Notes: generated by a model not told the origin, from the letters alone. Positions 10,775 to 18,893 are shown, numbered from the stretch's first letter. The stretch: 64,000 nt of DNA from Sporosarcina trichiuri (GCF_030406775.1 NZ_CP129119.1:282001-346000); one strand, 5' to 3'. Program-made: numbers and translations.

Positions 10775-12235
10775 TCACTCACCAATCCCCAAACATCTGC
10801 GGTACCCACCAAACTCCCGCTCCAACAGTTCCCCAACTTGAAACAAGAGCTCTTCATTCCCTTTCCTGCTCATCAGCTGAACGCTGATCGGCATACCATC
10901 CTCATCTCTGCCGACCGGCACAACAAGCGACGGCAGTCCCCAGACGTTCGCATAGCCGGTGAATGGCATATACTTTAAAAATTCTTTCCGCAGGGAGAAG
11001 ATCTCCTTATACATCCGGCCGTGGAGCGGAGCGCCGGTGTGGTAGACAGGGAACACGACAATGCGGTCGGCGAGATAGCTGTTGAGCTCACGGTCTCCTT
11101 GTTCGATGATGGCATCGATTTCCGCCCGCCGTTTGGCAGAGGGACGGAACAGGGTGGCGCCGATGATCGCCCACGAAAGATACGGATGGATGGCGGATCG
11201 TCTGCCGAGTTTGGCTTTGGCGAATTCCTTTATGGCGTTCGCCCCTTTGCCGGGCAGGGCGATGTCCCGCATGCCGGATGCGCCGTCGAACGACATCATC
11301 TCCTGCCACAAGCGGGCACTGTCCCGGAAGTAGGGCGGCTCCTTGCGCGCAACGGGGAAGTCCTGTTTGAGGTGCGCCGCCACCTGGTTGAGTGCATCTG
11401 CCGTTTTCCCTGACATTGGATAGGGGCCGGCCGGCGGCAGCACATCGATCTTCAAATCGTCTGTCTGCCGTTCCTCCATTGACTGCTCGGCGATAAGGCC
11501 ATACAGCAGGCGCATGTCACGGACCGACTTCCCCATCGGGCCGAAGCCGATCATCCGCTCCTGGATCGGGACGCCGACTGCAGGGAATGAGCCGTCGCCG
11601 GACACTTGGAACCGGCCGCTTTTGAAGCCGATGACGCCGTTGAAATGGCTCGGGAACCGGATCGAGCCGCCGATATCCGAGCCGATGCCGACCGCGGCGC
11701 CGCCTGCCGCAAGAAGAGCACCTTCGCCTCCGCTCGAGCCGCCGGCTGTCCGGGCCGGGTCCCATGGGTTGTTGGTGCGGCCATACAGGTTGTTGTCGGT
11801 CTCCTGGCAGAAACATAGTTCCGGCGTATTCGTCTTGCCGAGGATGATGGCCCCGGCCTGCTTCAGCCGTCTGACCACTTCGGCATCCTTCTCCGCCACT
11901 ATGTGCTGACGGTGAAGCAGGCCGCCCGTCGTCTTCATGCCGGCTGTGTCGAATGCTTCCTTCACACTGATCGGCACGCCGAACAGTTCGCCGGTGGCTG
12001 TCCCGGCTGCGAGCTGCCGGTCTTTCTCCTCGGCTTCCTGGAGCGCCTGCTGGAAGCGGTCTTCCACCATTGCGTTAATGTGCGGGTTCATCCTCTGCAA
12101 GTGGGTGACGTACGCACCGACTGCCTCAGTGCATGTCAGCTCACCTGTTTGTATAGCTTTCACTGTTTCCGTGGCGTCCATGTCGAGAATGGCGGGCATC
12201 GTTTGTGCAAGAACCATGGTCCCTTGTTCATCCAT
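10775..12235 (-). CDS. amidase signature family protein
   Basis: Amidase-signature hydrolase of 486 residues; members cleave carboxamides and acyl-amides and the substrate cannot be told from sequence. The Ser-cisSer-Lys triad is visible: Lys92 in SVKEAF, Ser167/168 in AGGSSGGEG and the nucleophile Ser191 in DIGGSIRFP. It is longer than a typical GatA fragment, and no gatC or gatB is beside it, so a stand-alone amidase is likelier than Glu-tRNA amidotransferase. The minus-strand ATG follows AAAGGAGG. A perfect AGTAAC/GTTACT palindrome sits in its promoter region. It ends against repeat array A and is convergent with ssrA. Confidence 0.9.
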   Translation of the reverse strand: MDEQGTMVLAQTMPAILDMDATETVKAIQTGELTCTEAVGAYVTHLQRMNPHINAMVEDRFQQALQEAEEKDRQLAAGTATGELFGVPISVKEAFDTAGMKTTGGLLHRQHIVAEKDAEVVRRLKQAGAIILGKTNTPELCFCQETDNNLYGRTNNPWDPARTAGGSSGGEGALLAAGGAAVGIGSDIGGSIRFPSHFNGVIGFKSGRFQVSGDGSFPAVGVPIQERMIGFGPMGKSVRDMRLLYGLIAEQSMEERQTDDLKIDVLPPAGPYPMSGKTADALNQVAAHLKQDFPVARKEPPYFRDSARLWQEMMSFDGASGMRDIALPGKGANAIKEFAKAKLGRRSAIHPYLSWAIIGATLFRPSAKRRAEIDAIIEQGDRELNSYLADRIVVFPVYHTGAPLHGRMYKEIFSLRKEFLKYMPFTGYANVWGLPSLVVPVGRDEDGMPISVQLMSRKGNEELLFQVGELLEREFGGYRRCLGIGE

Positions 12236-12601
12236 AATAAAGCCTCCTTTTTCCGGCAGTCATCCCTGTGGGGAGCGGCCGTCTCATTTCCTAGTAACTT
12301 GTTACTTTCAGTATACCAGTTAAAATCAGAATAATAGTTCATTTGAAAAGTAGACACTTAAATTTGGCGGAAATATGGAGGGCGATGAGAAAAGTCTTAA
12401 CACGAATTTGCCGTTATAGTATCATCTTATCGGCGGGCAGCTGTCCCTTCAGGGGGGGGGCAACCGGGCGGGCGTACCGGTTGTATAGAATTGCAACACG
12501 TGCCAGCTCGCAATAATGCATAAAGGCTTGCAGAACGGATATATGATAACCGGCGAACTTCGAAAAACGTCTCGCACAGATATTCTCAAAAGGAGGATTC
12601 C
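12236..12601. other. intergenic region between divergent amidase and UPF0158 genes
   Basis: 366 nt without a convincing ORF. It holds the amidase ribosome-binding site, an operator-like palindrome at 12293-12306, a G9 run at 12452-12460, and a weak promoter-like pair TTGCAA-17-TAATGC at 12491-12519 that could serve the downstream gene. Nothing else is recognisable. Confidence 0.5.
12293..12306. promoter_or_regulatory. operator-like palindrome upstream of the amidase
   Basis: AGTAACTTGTTACT, perfect 6-bp arms around a 2-nt centre. On the minus strand it lies just downstream of a TATACT (plus-strand 12310-12315), so a bound repressor would cover the start point. The shape fits a MarR/HxlR/TetR-type site. 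No regulator gene is adjacent. Confidence 0.5.
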
Positions 12602-12997
12602 ATGAAACTGATCGATGAACTAACAGATATCTATTTAGAAGGAGTGCAAGGGGAGATGCGCTATCTTTTCGACCGGCACACGGAGCGCATCTTGCTGGAT
12701 GCGCCGACGTCACTGACGGGCGAACCTGAGATCGACATGGATGACGAAGAGTATGAACTGGCAGTGGAAGTTCCAGTGTCCACGTCTGCTGAGATGTACC
12801 AGCTGAGAGCCGAATTTACGCAAAAGCAGACAGAAACGAATTCGGTCGGGGCATTATTGGCGGCACTAGAGGGTCGCAAACCATTCCGGCAGTTCCAAGA
12901 AGCGGCATATGAACTTGGACTGATAGAGGATTGGTATACGTATGAACGTACATATGCGGAAGGGATTATGGAAGAGTGGTTGACTGACAATCAATGA
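12602..12997 (+). CDS. UPF0158-family protein
   Basis: 131-residue acidic protein of unknown function. The C-terminal half with GRKPFRQFQEAAYELGLIED and the Tyr/Trp-rich ending fits UPF0158-type proteins, whose role is not known. The N-terminal half holds an acidic DMDDEEYELA stretch. The ATG has a strong AAAAGGAGG site. It is monocistronic, flanked by the amidase on the opposite strand and by a terminator-like hairpin serving the next, convergent gene. Confidence 0.65.
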   Translation: MKLIDELTDIYLEGVQGEMRYLFDRHTERILLDAPTSLTGEPEIDMDDEEYELAVEVPVSTSAEMYQLRAEFTQKQTETNSVGALLAALEGRKPFRQFQEAAYELGLIEDWYTYERTYAEGIMEEWLTDNQ

Positions 12998-13069
12998 CCG
13001 GGTTTTCCATGACTTGGACTAGTGCCGGAACGCAGTCTGTCATTCTGCACTAGTACATACGGGAACGAT

Positions 13070-13102
13070 CAAAAAGGGACCGAGCCTATCAGCTTGGTCC
13101 CT
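13070..13102 (-). terminator. terminator for the 13150-13449 gene
   Basis: 11-bp stem AGGGACCGAGC / GCTTGGTCCCT (one G-U). Read on the minus strand it is followed by TTTTT; on the plus strand the T-tract is poor. Confidence 0.75.
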
Positions 13103-13149
13103 GCAAAGTTTTAGCTCAGCCAATGAAATGAAAACCCAGAACTGTGCCG

Positions 13150-13449
13150 TCACACGAGCCTGAGATCCTCATCATGCACAATCCCAAACACATTGACGAT
13201 GAACAGGATGATGCCGAGAGCCAACGCGCCGCCGCCCGAAAATGTGAGGACGTGGGCGAATCCCCGGGTGCTCGGTATCTGCACCATGAACATGCTCGCC
13301 AGCAGGAACGGCAGGCCGATCTGGTACAGCCAGAACGTCCAGGTTCCGAGCACGCTCCGTCCTGCACGCGGATACGCCGCATAGACCAGGCCAAGTCCGA
13401 TTCCGGTGATGAAATAGAGGCTCGCTAATTTGAACCATTTTGAAGCCAT
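13150..13449 (-). CDS. small membrane protein, shortened cytochrome-c-oxidase-subunit-I-like family
   Basis: 99 residues with three hydrophobic segments (about 9-25, 38-58 and 68-88). The frame is open upstream to 13599, but the ATG at 13449 has an AAAGGGA site and gives the family-like start MASKWFKLASLYFITGIGLG. From memory the start and the FWLYQIGLPFLLASMF segment match small (about 130-residue) Bacillales proteins annotated as cytochrome-c-oxidase-like. Those carry a second helix with an HAHxNLLGW haem-type motif. Here that helix is absent: the first helix runs straight into YAAYPRAG. It may be a degenerate member or a different protein. Function unknown. Confidence 0.6.
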   Translation of the reverse strand: MASKWFKLASLYFITGIGLGLVYAAYPRAGRSVLGTWTFWLYQIGLPFLLASMFMVQIPSTRGFAHVLTFSGGGALALGIILFIVNVFGIVHDEDLRLV

Positions 13450-13853
13450 TATGAAAATCCCTTTCCCCTTACGATTTCCATGTCTGCAATCAGGTGTGTT
13501 ACTACTTTTCTCCCGCGATCTTCCGCGGACAAACTTCGATTTGCATAGCTGTATCTTATTGTGGATAGGTGAATGGAAGAAAATGCATATATGAAGCAAA
13601 CAGAGAATGAAAGAGTTGCTAGTAAGTCAGCAGGGTTCATACAGGACCTGTTGACGCGGGAAAAGTGATCATAAACTTAAGCATTTCGCTCATAAATCGT
13701 GAAAAATGATCATAAATCCGCCATTCCGCTCATAAACACGGGAAAGTGATCATAAAACCCGGAAATCACTCATAAACCCTGAAAAATGATCATAACCCAT
13801 GCCAAACCGCTCATAAACTTGACCCCGCATGTCCCCGCCTGCCCATTCACGCA
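13450..13853. other. intergenic region with array B
   Basis: About 400 nt. The first 200 nt hold only the ribosome-binding site of the minus-strand membrane-protein gene and AT-rich sequence that presumably includes its promoter. Array B occupies 13661-13820. No convincing ORF. Confidence 0.5.
13661..13820. repeat. 20-nt-period intergenic array B (alternating GATCAT/GCTCAT)
   Basis: Eight TCATAA cores whose TCAT starts at 13669, 13690, 13710, 13730, 13750, 13770, 13790 and 13811, i.e. 20-nt steps with a 21 at each end. Cores alternate GTGATCATAAA / CGCTCATAAA; one unit reads CACTCAT. Spacers differ from those of arrays A and C. Lies between the start of one minus-strand gene and the 3' end of rocB. 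Confidence 0.85.
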
Positions 13854-13886
13854 AAAAAGCTGACCTCACCAGGTCAGCTTTTTCCT
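13854..13886. terminator. bidirectional terminator after rocB
   Basis: 13-bp perfect stem AAAAAGCTGACCT / AGGTCAGCTTTTT with a CACC loop. T-tracts on both strands; it ends rocB on the minus strand. Confidence 0.88.
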
Positions 13887-13908
13887 TTCCTATTCGCAAT
13901 CCGCGCCA

Positions 13909-15591
13909 TCAAGCCGGCAGCAGCCCTTCTTCCGCAGCCTGCGCAAGCAGCGCCACCGTCGCAGTCCGGATCAGGCCCGGCAGCACGCCGAACGAGTATG
14001 GCTTATACAGGCGCTCGGTCCATTTGTGGCCGTCCTTGCCGTAGACGCCCATGTTGACGGACGGGATGTCGAGCCCCTGGATCGCCTTATATGGAATCGG
14101 GAAGAATGTCTCCCATTCCGGCAGGTTGTTAAGCAGGGGAGCCAGCTCGTCTTCCGTCTCGTGGATGGACAGGAAGCTGCCGTCCGCCAAATAGGGGAAG
14201 AACTTCTTCAAAGCAAACTGTTCGCCGGTCGCAGCCGACGCTTCCGCCAGAATTGCTGTCAGTGTCTCCTGGATCGCCGCGTCGCGCGCAACGTCCGTCT
14301 TCAAATAGTTGTGCGGCAGGAACGGCGGCGCGAAGAACACGATGACGCGCGCTTTCTTGGCTGGGTCCGCTTCCTGCAGGGCGCCGGCGATTTCGAAACT
14401 GATCTCCCGGAAGTCGTCCGATTTGCTGTCTGCAATCGCCTGTTCGATGATCGGCTGGACATCGATGCCCTGTTCGATCAGCTGCTGCATGTACTCCTCG
14501 TACGTCACGACATCGATCTCCCATGACAGGTCGCGTGTCGGCAGACCGGTGAAGCGGATATACTGCTGGAACTGCTCCTGCAAATACTGCTCGGTTTCCG
14601 CGCAGACATTCTTCGTTTCCCTCAGCAGCTTGCCGAGGATCTCACCCGGCGTGTCTTCGTAGACGAAGTAATTGAAGTACAGATGGCTGCTCGAGGCAGT
14701 CTGGACGGTATAAATGTCTTTTGTGTCCCGCTGGTACAGGCAGGTCGGCGGCAGGACGAGTTCGCCTTCGATCTGCTCCGCGAGTTCGTACCGGTTGTGG
14801 AAGCGCTCTGTCAGTTTCGCAGCGATGAAGTTCGGATCGATGCCGGACAGCGTATCGCCGACATGCACCTCACGGCCGTATATATGGAAGCAAGGCAGGA
14901 TCTTGCCCGCCGCGCCAGTGTAGATATACCGGTGCGGGTCGCCGTCATAGAGCGGGGTGATGAAGTCCGTGTTGATGGCGAGCGCATACTCGAGGCCCTG
15001 TTCCGCCTGCAGCCTGTTCAATTCGGCGAGCGCTCCGATGATGCCGCGGTGTTCGCTTTCCTCGTCGCCGTTCAGCAGGAGCAGGAGATTGCCTTCCAGC
15101 TCGTCGCGATGCTCGGAGAAATGCAGGAGGTTCACCATGTGGACTGCTGCGCCGCTCTTCATGTCGACGGCACCGCGGCCGAACATCCAGTCACCGGACT
15201 GGGCGTCCCGCCGGAGTTCATCATCGTTTTCGTAGGAGCTGAAAAACTCCGCGAGCGCATCTGGCGAGAAGGCACTGTCTTTCAGCTGGCCGAAGTCTTC
15301 CACGCCGACCGTGTCGATATGGGAATGATAGATGATCGTCTTTTTCGAGAACGACTTCCCTTCGACGAACGCAAAGACATTCTTGCGTCCGATCGGATCA
15401 TTTTCGACCGGCTGCATCCACAAGTGTTCGGGATGCTCCTGGAAGTAGGGGAAGGAGCTCAGGATCCGGAAGAGCTCTCCCGCCACTTCGACTTCCCCTG
15501 ATGTGCCGTTGATGCTCGGGATGCCGACCAGATGTTTCGTAATCGCCTCAAGTCTCTGTTCCGTTGTCAGTGGGTGGATGGATGCGTACAT
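13909..15591 (-). CDS. rocB: M20-family metallopeptidase, RocB-like
   Basis: 560-residue M20/M25/M40-type peptidase closely matching in length and layout B. subtilis RocB, an arginine-catabolism protein of unproven reaction. The zinc site is visible as YHSHIDTVG (His, Asp), the catalytic DEES region (NGDEESEH) and the FGRGAVDMKSG loop. A TTG at 15612 opens the frame, but the ATG at 15591 is preceded by CAGGAGG and is preferred. It is the second gene of an operon with the AGCS symporter 22 nt upstream, under an IclR-type divergent regulator, so it may hydrolyse an imported peptide or acyl-amino acid. No rocA/C/D/E/F is nearby. Confidence 0.85.
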   Translation of the reverse strand: MYASIHPLTTEQRLEAITKHLVGIPSINGTSGEVEVAGELFRILSSFPYFQEHPEHLWMQPVENDPIGRKNVFAFVEGKSFSKKTIIYHSHIDTVGVEDFGQLKDSAFSPDALAEFFSSYENDDELRRDAQSGDWMFGRGAVDMKSGAAVHMVNLLHFSEHRDELEGNLLLLLNGDEESEHRGIIGALAELNRLQAEQGLEYALAINTDFITPLYDGDPHRYIYTGAAGKILPCFHIYGREVHVGDTLSGIDPNFIAAKLTERFHNRYELAEQIEGELVLPPTCLYQRDTKDIYTVQTASSSHLYFNYFVYEDTPGEILGKLLRETKNVCAETEQYLQEQFQQYIRFTGLPTRDLSWEIDVVTYEEYMQQLIEQGIDVQPIIEQAIADSKSDDFREISFEIAGALQEADPAKKARVIVFFAPPFLPHNYLKTDVARDAAIQETLTAILAEASAATGEQFALKKFFPYLADGSFLSIHETEDELAPLLNNLPEWETFFPIPYKAIQGLDIPSVNMGVYGKDGHKWTERLYKPYSFGVLPGLIRTATVALLAQAAEEGLLPA

Positions 15592-15613
15592 AGCAAATAC
15601 CTCCTGCTTCAAA

Positions 15614-16978
15614 TTAGTGTCGTTTCTTATTCGGATATAGGTTCGTGAAATAATCTTTCGTGATTTCCCGCACTTTTCCGTTCAGGAAGAGGACGGCGAT
15701 CAGGTTCGGGATGACGACCGCTGCCAGCAGCAGATCCAGGAACTGCCAGATGAACTGCAGACCGCCGACCGCTCCGATGACGATGGCAATGATATAGACA
15801 AAGCGCATGACTCTAGAGAAAGCAGTGCCGAACAGGAATTCCGCCTGCTTTTCACCGTAGAAGATGATGACGACGACTGTCGTGATGACGAACAGGAAAA
15901 GCGTTGCGGAGATGATGAATCCGCTCAGCGATTCGCCGAAGACAGGCGCGAATGAAGCGGCCACCATCGTCGAAGCGTCATCCGCTGCAATCCCTTTCCA
16001 GACGCCGGACGTCAGAACGACGAGGGCGGTCAGTGTACAGACGATCAGCGTATCCACGATGACTTCGAAAATCCCCCAGAACCCCTGCTTGGCCGGATGA
16101 TCAGTCATGGCGGAAGAGTGTGCGATCGGCGCGGTTCCCATACCCGCTTCATTGGAATAAAGGCCGCGTGCGAGCCCCCAACGGATTGCTGCAGCGACTC
16201 CGGCCCCTGCAAATCCGCCGGCTGCCGAGATCGGGGTGAAGGCGTGCTGGAAGATCAGCCCGAACGCAGCTGGCACTTCCTTGCTGTTGACCGCAAGGAC
16301 GATCAGCGCGCTGAGCAAATACAGCACAACAATCGCCGGAATCATTTTCTCGGACACTTTCCCGATGGTCCGGATTCCTCCATACGTGACCAGGATGACC
16401 AGGACGGCGACAATGATCCCGGAAGCGAGCGGCGGGATGCTGAACGAACTTTTCAGTGTGGCCGCGATGGAGTTGGATTGGACCATTGCGCTTGCAATGA
16501 CTTCGATCATGAGGGCGAAGGCGAAGAAGGAGGCGAGCTTCTTCCAGCCGAGCCCTTTCTTTATGTAATACATCGGACCGCCGACATACTCGCCGTGCTT
16601 GTTCTTCTCCCGGTATTCGATGCCGAGTACAACTTCGGAATACTTCGTGCCGATGCCGATCAGGGCTACGAGCCACATCCAGAAGATGGCGCCGGGACCG
16701 CCGAGCGCGATAGCAACCGGCACGCCGACGATATTGGCAGCCCCCATCGTAGAAGCGAGTGCAGCGGTTGTCGCCTGGAATGGTGTCAGGGTGCCGGGTG
16801 AATCCGACTGGGCGAAGATCTTGCCGAACGTTTGTGACACAATGTGCGGGAAGTAACGGAACTGGAAGAAGTTCAGCCGGACGGTCAGGAACAGCCCGCC
16901 GCCGATAAGCAGAAGGATCAGCGGCATCCCCCAGATGAAGTTTGATACGGATGAAATCAGTTTTGTGAATTCTGCCAC
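15614..16978 (-). CDS. sodium:alanine/glycine symporter, AGCS family
   Basis: Membrane cation:amino-acid symporter, 454 residues with about 10-11 hydrophobic segments. Family signatures include GTLTPFQATTAALASTMGAANIVGV, the ENKHGEYVGGPMYYI loop and GLYSNEAGMGTAPIAH. In Bacillales, relatives include AlsT, YrbD and GlnT, so alanine, glycine or glutamine is plausible but not determined. The GTG start follows AAAGGGG. It heads the operon with the RocB-like peptidase. Its promoter (TTGACA-17-TTAAAT on the minus strand) is followed by IclR-like palindromes and a cre-like site, suggesting substrate induction and carbon repression. Confidence 0.93.
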   Translation of the reverse strand: MAEFTKLISSVSNFIWGMPLILLLIGGGLFLTVRLNFFQFRYFPHIVSQTFGKIFAQSDSPGTLTPFQATTAALASTMGAANIVGVPVAIALGGPGAIFWMWLVALIGIGTKYSEVVLGIEYREKNKHGEYVGGPMYYIKKGLGWKKLASFFAFALMIEVIASAMVQSNSIAATLKSSFSIPPLASGIIVAVLVILVTYGGIRTIGKVSEKMIPAIVVLYLLSALIVLAVNSKEVPAAFGLIFQHAFTPISAAGGFAGAGVAAAIRWGLARGLYSNEAGMGTAPIAHSSAMTDHPAKQGFWGIFEVIVDTLIVCTLTALVVLTSGVWKGIAADDASTMVAASFAPVFGESLSGFIISATLFLFVITTVVVIIFYGEKQAEFLFGTAFSRVMRFVYIIAIVIGAVGGLQFIWQFLDLLLAAVVIPNLIAVLFLNGKVREITKDYFTNLYPNKKRH

Positions 16979-17014
16979 ACTTCCAACCCCTTTTCGTATG
17001 AATGGAACTCTAAT

Positions 17015-17028
17015 GGAAAGCGTTTACA
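17015..17028. promoter_or_regulatory. cre-like site (CcpA)
   Basis: GGAAAGCGTTTACA matches the cre consensus TGWNANCGNTNWCA at every fixed position but the first. It lies downstream of the predicted start of the symporter operon, a position where CcpA can act as a roadblock. Confidence 0.5.
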
Positions 17029-17063
17029 TTCCGCAATGTGGAATGTATTCTGTAATGCGGAAT
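17028..17063. promoter_or_regulatory. paired IclR-type operator
   Basis: Two tandem imperfect palindromes, ATTCCGCAATGTGGAAT (17028-17044) and ATTCTGTAATGCGGAAT (17047-17063). Their outermost 8 nt, ATTCCGCA and TGCGGAAT, are also a perfect inverted repeat. They sit between the divergent symporter and IclR genes, just after the predicted symporter transcription start. Confidence 0.65.
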
Positions 17064-17078
17064 AACTTCGCAAGTACT

Positions 17079-17107
17079 ATTTAATCCTACTTATCTGGCA
17101 CTGTCAA
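17079..17107 (-). promoter_or_regulatory. sigma-A promoter of the symporter-rocB operon
   Basis: On the minus strand TTGACA, 17 nt, TTAAAT. Transcription would begin near 17071, immediately before the paired palindromes. Confidence 0.7.
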
Positions 17108-17266
17108 TTCCTTATTTTACGAACAAACCGGTTTTCATAATTTACACAACAGTCAATGTCTTGTAGACTCAATAGACAAGACTTTCTTCATAAGAAGAGC
17201 GGTGAGCGGGCGGCAGAAAGGTACAGCCGGAAAGCACCCGCTGGCAATTGAAACGGAGCTGACAAG

Positions 17267-18010
17267 ATGATCCAGTCGATAGATCGGGCAATGAAACTAA
17301 TTGAAGCACTGTCTGCGGACGGGAAAGACCTCTGGCTTGCCGCAGAGCTCGCAGAAGAGACGGAACTTCCGATCAGTACGGTCTACCGGATCACGCAGTC
17401 CCTGCTGCAGCACGGGCTGATCATCCAGGACGAGACAACAAAACAGTTCAGTCTGGGCTACAGGTGGATGGAACTCGGACTGAAGATGTTCGAGAAGCTC
17501 GATGTCCGGGACATTACGAGGCCCGTGCTTGAACAGCTCGCAGCCGGCGTGGAGGAGACCGTCTACCTGAATATTCCGCGAGGTGACTACTCGATGATCA
17601 TTGAACGGATTGACAGTCCAAAGAGCGTGAAGATCCAGGACAGTGTCGGTGCCCGGATTCCCCTCCATATCGGCGGTGCGAACAAAGCGATCCTCGCCAA
17701 TCTGCCGAGTACCGAAGTACAGAAGATACTGAAGCGGCTGGTGTCTGATGAACAGAAGCGTGCAGAACTGCTGGAGGTGCTGGCCGTCGTGAAGCAGCAG
17801 GGGTACGGAATCAGTTATGGGGAGAAGACGAAAGGGACCATCGCTGTCGGTGCTCCTGTCTTCGACTTCGAAGGGCGGCCCGTCGGTGCAATCAGTGCCG
17901 AGGTGCTCGCCTACGATTTCAAGGAAGAACGTCTCGACAGTCTCATCGAACAAGTCTGTGCGGCCGCACGCCAGGTCACAGCGGAATTGAGCGGCGCCCA
18001 GCACGGATGA
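17267..18010 (+). CDS. IclR-family transcriptional regulator
   Basis: 247-residue regulator. An N-terminal winged helix-turn-helix (about residues 4-60; LPISTVYRITQSLLQHGLI as recognition region) is joined to a GAF-like IclR effector domain (about 75-240) with the typical IPLHIGGANKAILANL and GYGISYGEKTKGTIAVGAPV segments. It is divergent from the AGCS symporter and RocB-like peptidase and very likely controls them through the paired palindromes in the shared upstream region. The effector is unknown, perhaps the transported substrate. The ATG follows a modest GGAGCTGAC site. Confidence 0.93.
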   Translation: MIQSIDRAMKLIEALSADGKDLWLAAELAEETELPISTVYRITQSLLQHGLIIQDETTKQFSLGYRWMELGLKMFEKLDVRDITRPVLEQLAAGVEETVYLNIPRGDYSMIIERIDSPKSVKIQDSVGARIPLHIGGANKAILANLPSTEVQKILKRLVSDEQKRAELLEVLAVVKQQGYGISYGEKTKGTIAVGAPVFDFEGRPVGAISAEVLAYDFKEERLDSLIEQVCAAARQVTAELSGAQHG

Positions 18011-18187
18011 TCCAGATGTAAGAAGATCGGCTGCGGCCGGTCTTTTTCTGTGTGGAATTTGATTCAGGCAGGGAACACGGCGGCTGCAGCCAAAGGCCGG
18101 TTTCACATTCCCTTTCATCCACTTGGCGCTTTGGTGATTGACCTTCGGGTTCCCCGGGAAACCTGTCCAGTAAGGAGGGTGATCGAT

Positions 18188-18757
18188 TTGGAAGAGTTCT
18201 GCCTGTGGCCGGAGGATCCAGTGCCGGCCGATCAGAAAGGATGCACATGCTGCAGACTGTACCGCCAAGGATCCCGCATGGTATGGGGAGAGGGGACGCC
18301 CGGGGCGCCGGTCATGATCATACTGGACAATCCGGGTGCGCGTGAAGATCGGGAGGGGAACCCTGCGGTGTGCACGACGCGTCAGACATTGCAGCGCGCG
18401 GTCCGCGAAGCGGGGATGACGGAGGACCAGCTGTATGTCACATATATTCTCAAACGGCGGCCCGTGCGAAAGTATGATAAGGAAGAGACCCGGTCCATCT
18501 GCATGCAGCACTTGGACCAGCAGCTGGCCGCACATCGACCGGAACTGATCCTCTGTCTCGGAAATGTAGCGGTCCAATCATTCTTTGGCGAACCTGATGC
18601 AGAAGTGAAACCATTGCGCGGAGCCTGGCATGAGGTGCGGGGGATCCCGACCGCAGCAGCGTATCATCCATTGGCGGTGCGCCGCCGGCCGAATCTTCTC
18701 CGGCTGTTCCAGGAAGATATGGATTTTGTAGCCGCCGCACTCCGTTCACGAACATGA
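18188..18757 (+). CDS. uracil-DNA glycosylase superfamily protein (family-4-like)
   Basis: 189 residues from the TTG at 18188, which follows AAGGAGGGT by 7 nt (the frame is open to 18050). The fold is suggested by WGEGTPGAPVMIILDNPGAR, the family-4 site with the usual GEAPG changed to DNPG, and by the late YHPLAVRRRPNL segment equal to the HPS-type loop. The N-terminal Cys cluster (Cys19, 21, 22) and the Cys of RSICMQHL are present. The Cys expected in the K-C-R-P motif is Arg here (ILKRRP), so a complete 4Fe-4S site is doubtful. I recall the same pattern in Bacillus homologues, so it may be a distinct subfamily. Activity on uracil is unproven. Confidence 0.8.
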   Translation: MEEFCLWPEDPVPADQKGCTCCRLYRQGSRMVWGEGTPGAPVMIILDNPGAREDREGNPAVCTTRQTLQRAVREAGMTEDQLYVTYILKRRPVRKYDKEETRSICMQHLDQQLAAHRPELILCLGNVAVQSFFGEPDAEVKPLRGAWHEVRGIPTAAAYHPLAVRRRPNLLRLFQEDMDFVAAALRSRT

Positions 18758-18893
18758 GCCTGCAGGGGTTTTTTGAAATTGCTCCCGCTGGACATTCAAC
18801 ACACCGCGAAAAGTCCGTATTGGCATCCCATCCGCCGAAGCTGTTCATTTCAAGAAACCTGGTGTATCTTCCTGCCGAACAAAAGCCTAGTAA

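Noticed and set aside
13449-13640. Upstream extension or second ORF before the small membrane protein
   Set aside because: No ribosome site; translation is not membrane-like and reads through probable promoter sequence.
10571-13820. Arrays A and B as CRISPR arrays
   Set aside because: Repeats are about 10-13 nt and spacers 7-10 nt, far below CRISPR sizes; units alternate between two cores; no cas gene is in the window.
14683-15501. 272-residue antisense ORF inside rocB
   Set aside because: Opposite a conserved M20 peptidase; no domain and no ribosome site.
16097-16801. 234-residue antisense ORF inside the AGCS symporter gene
   Set aside because: Low-complexity Asp/Gly/Arg-rich translation opposite a clearly real membrane protein.
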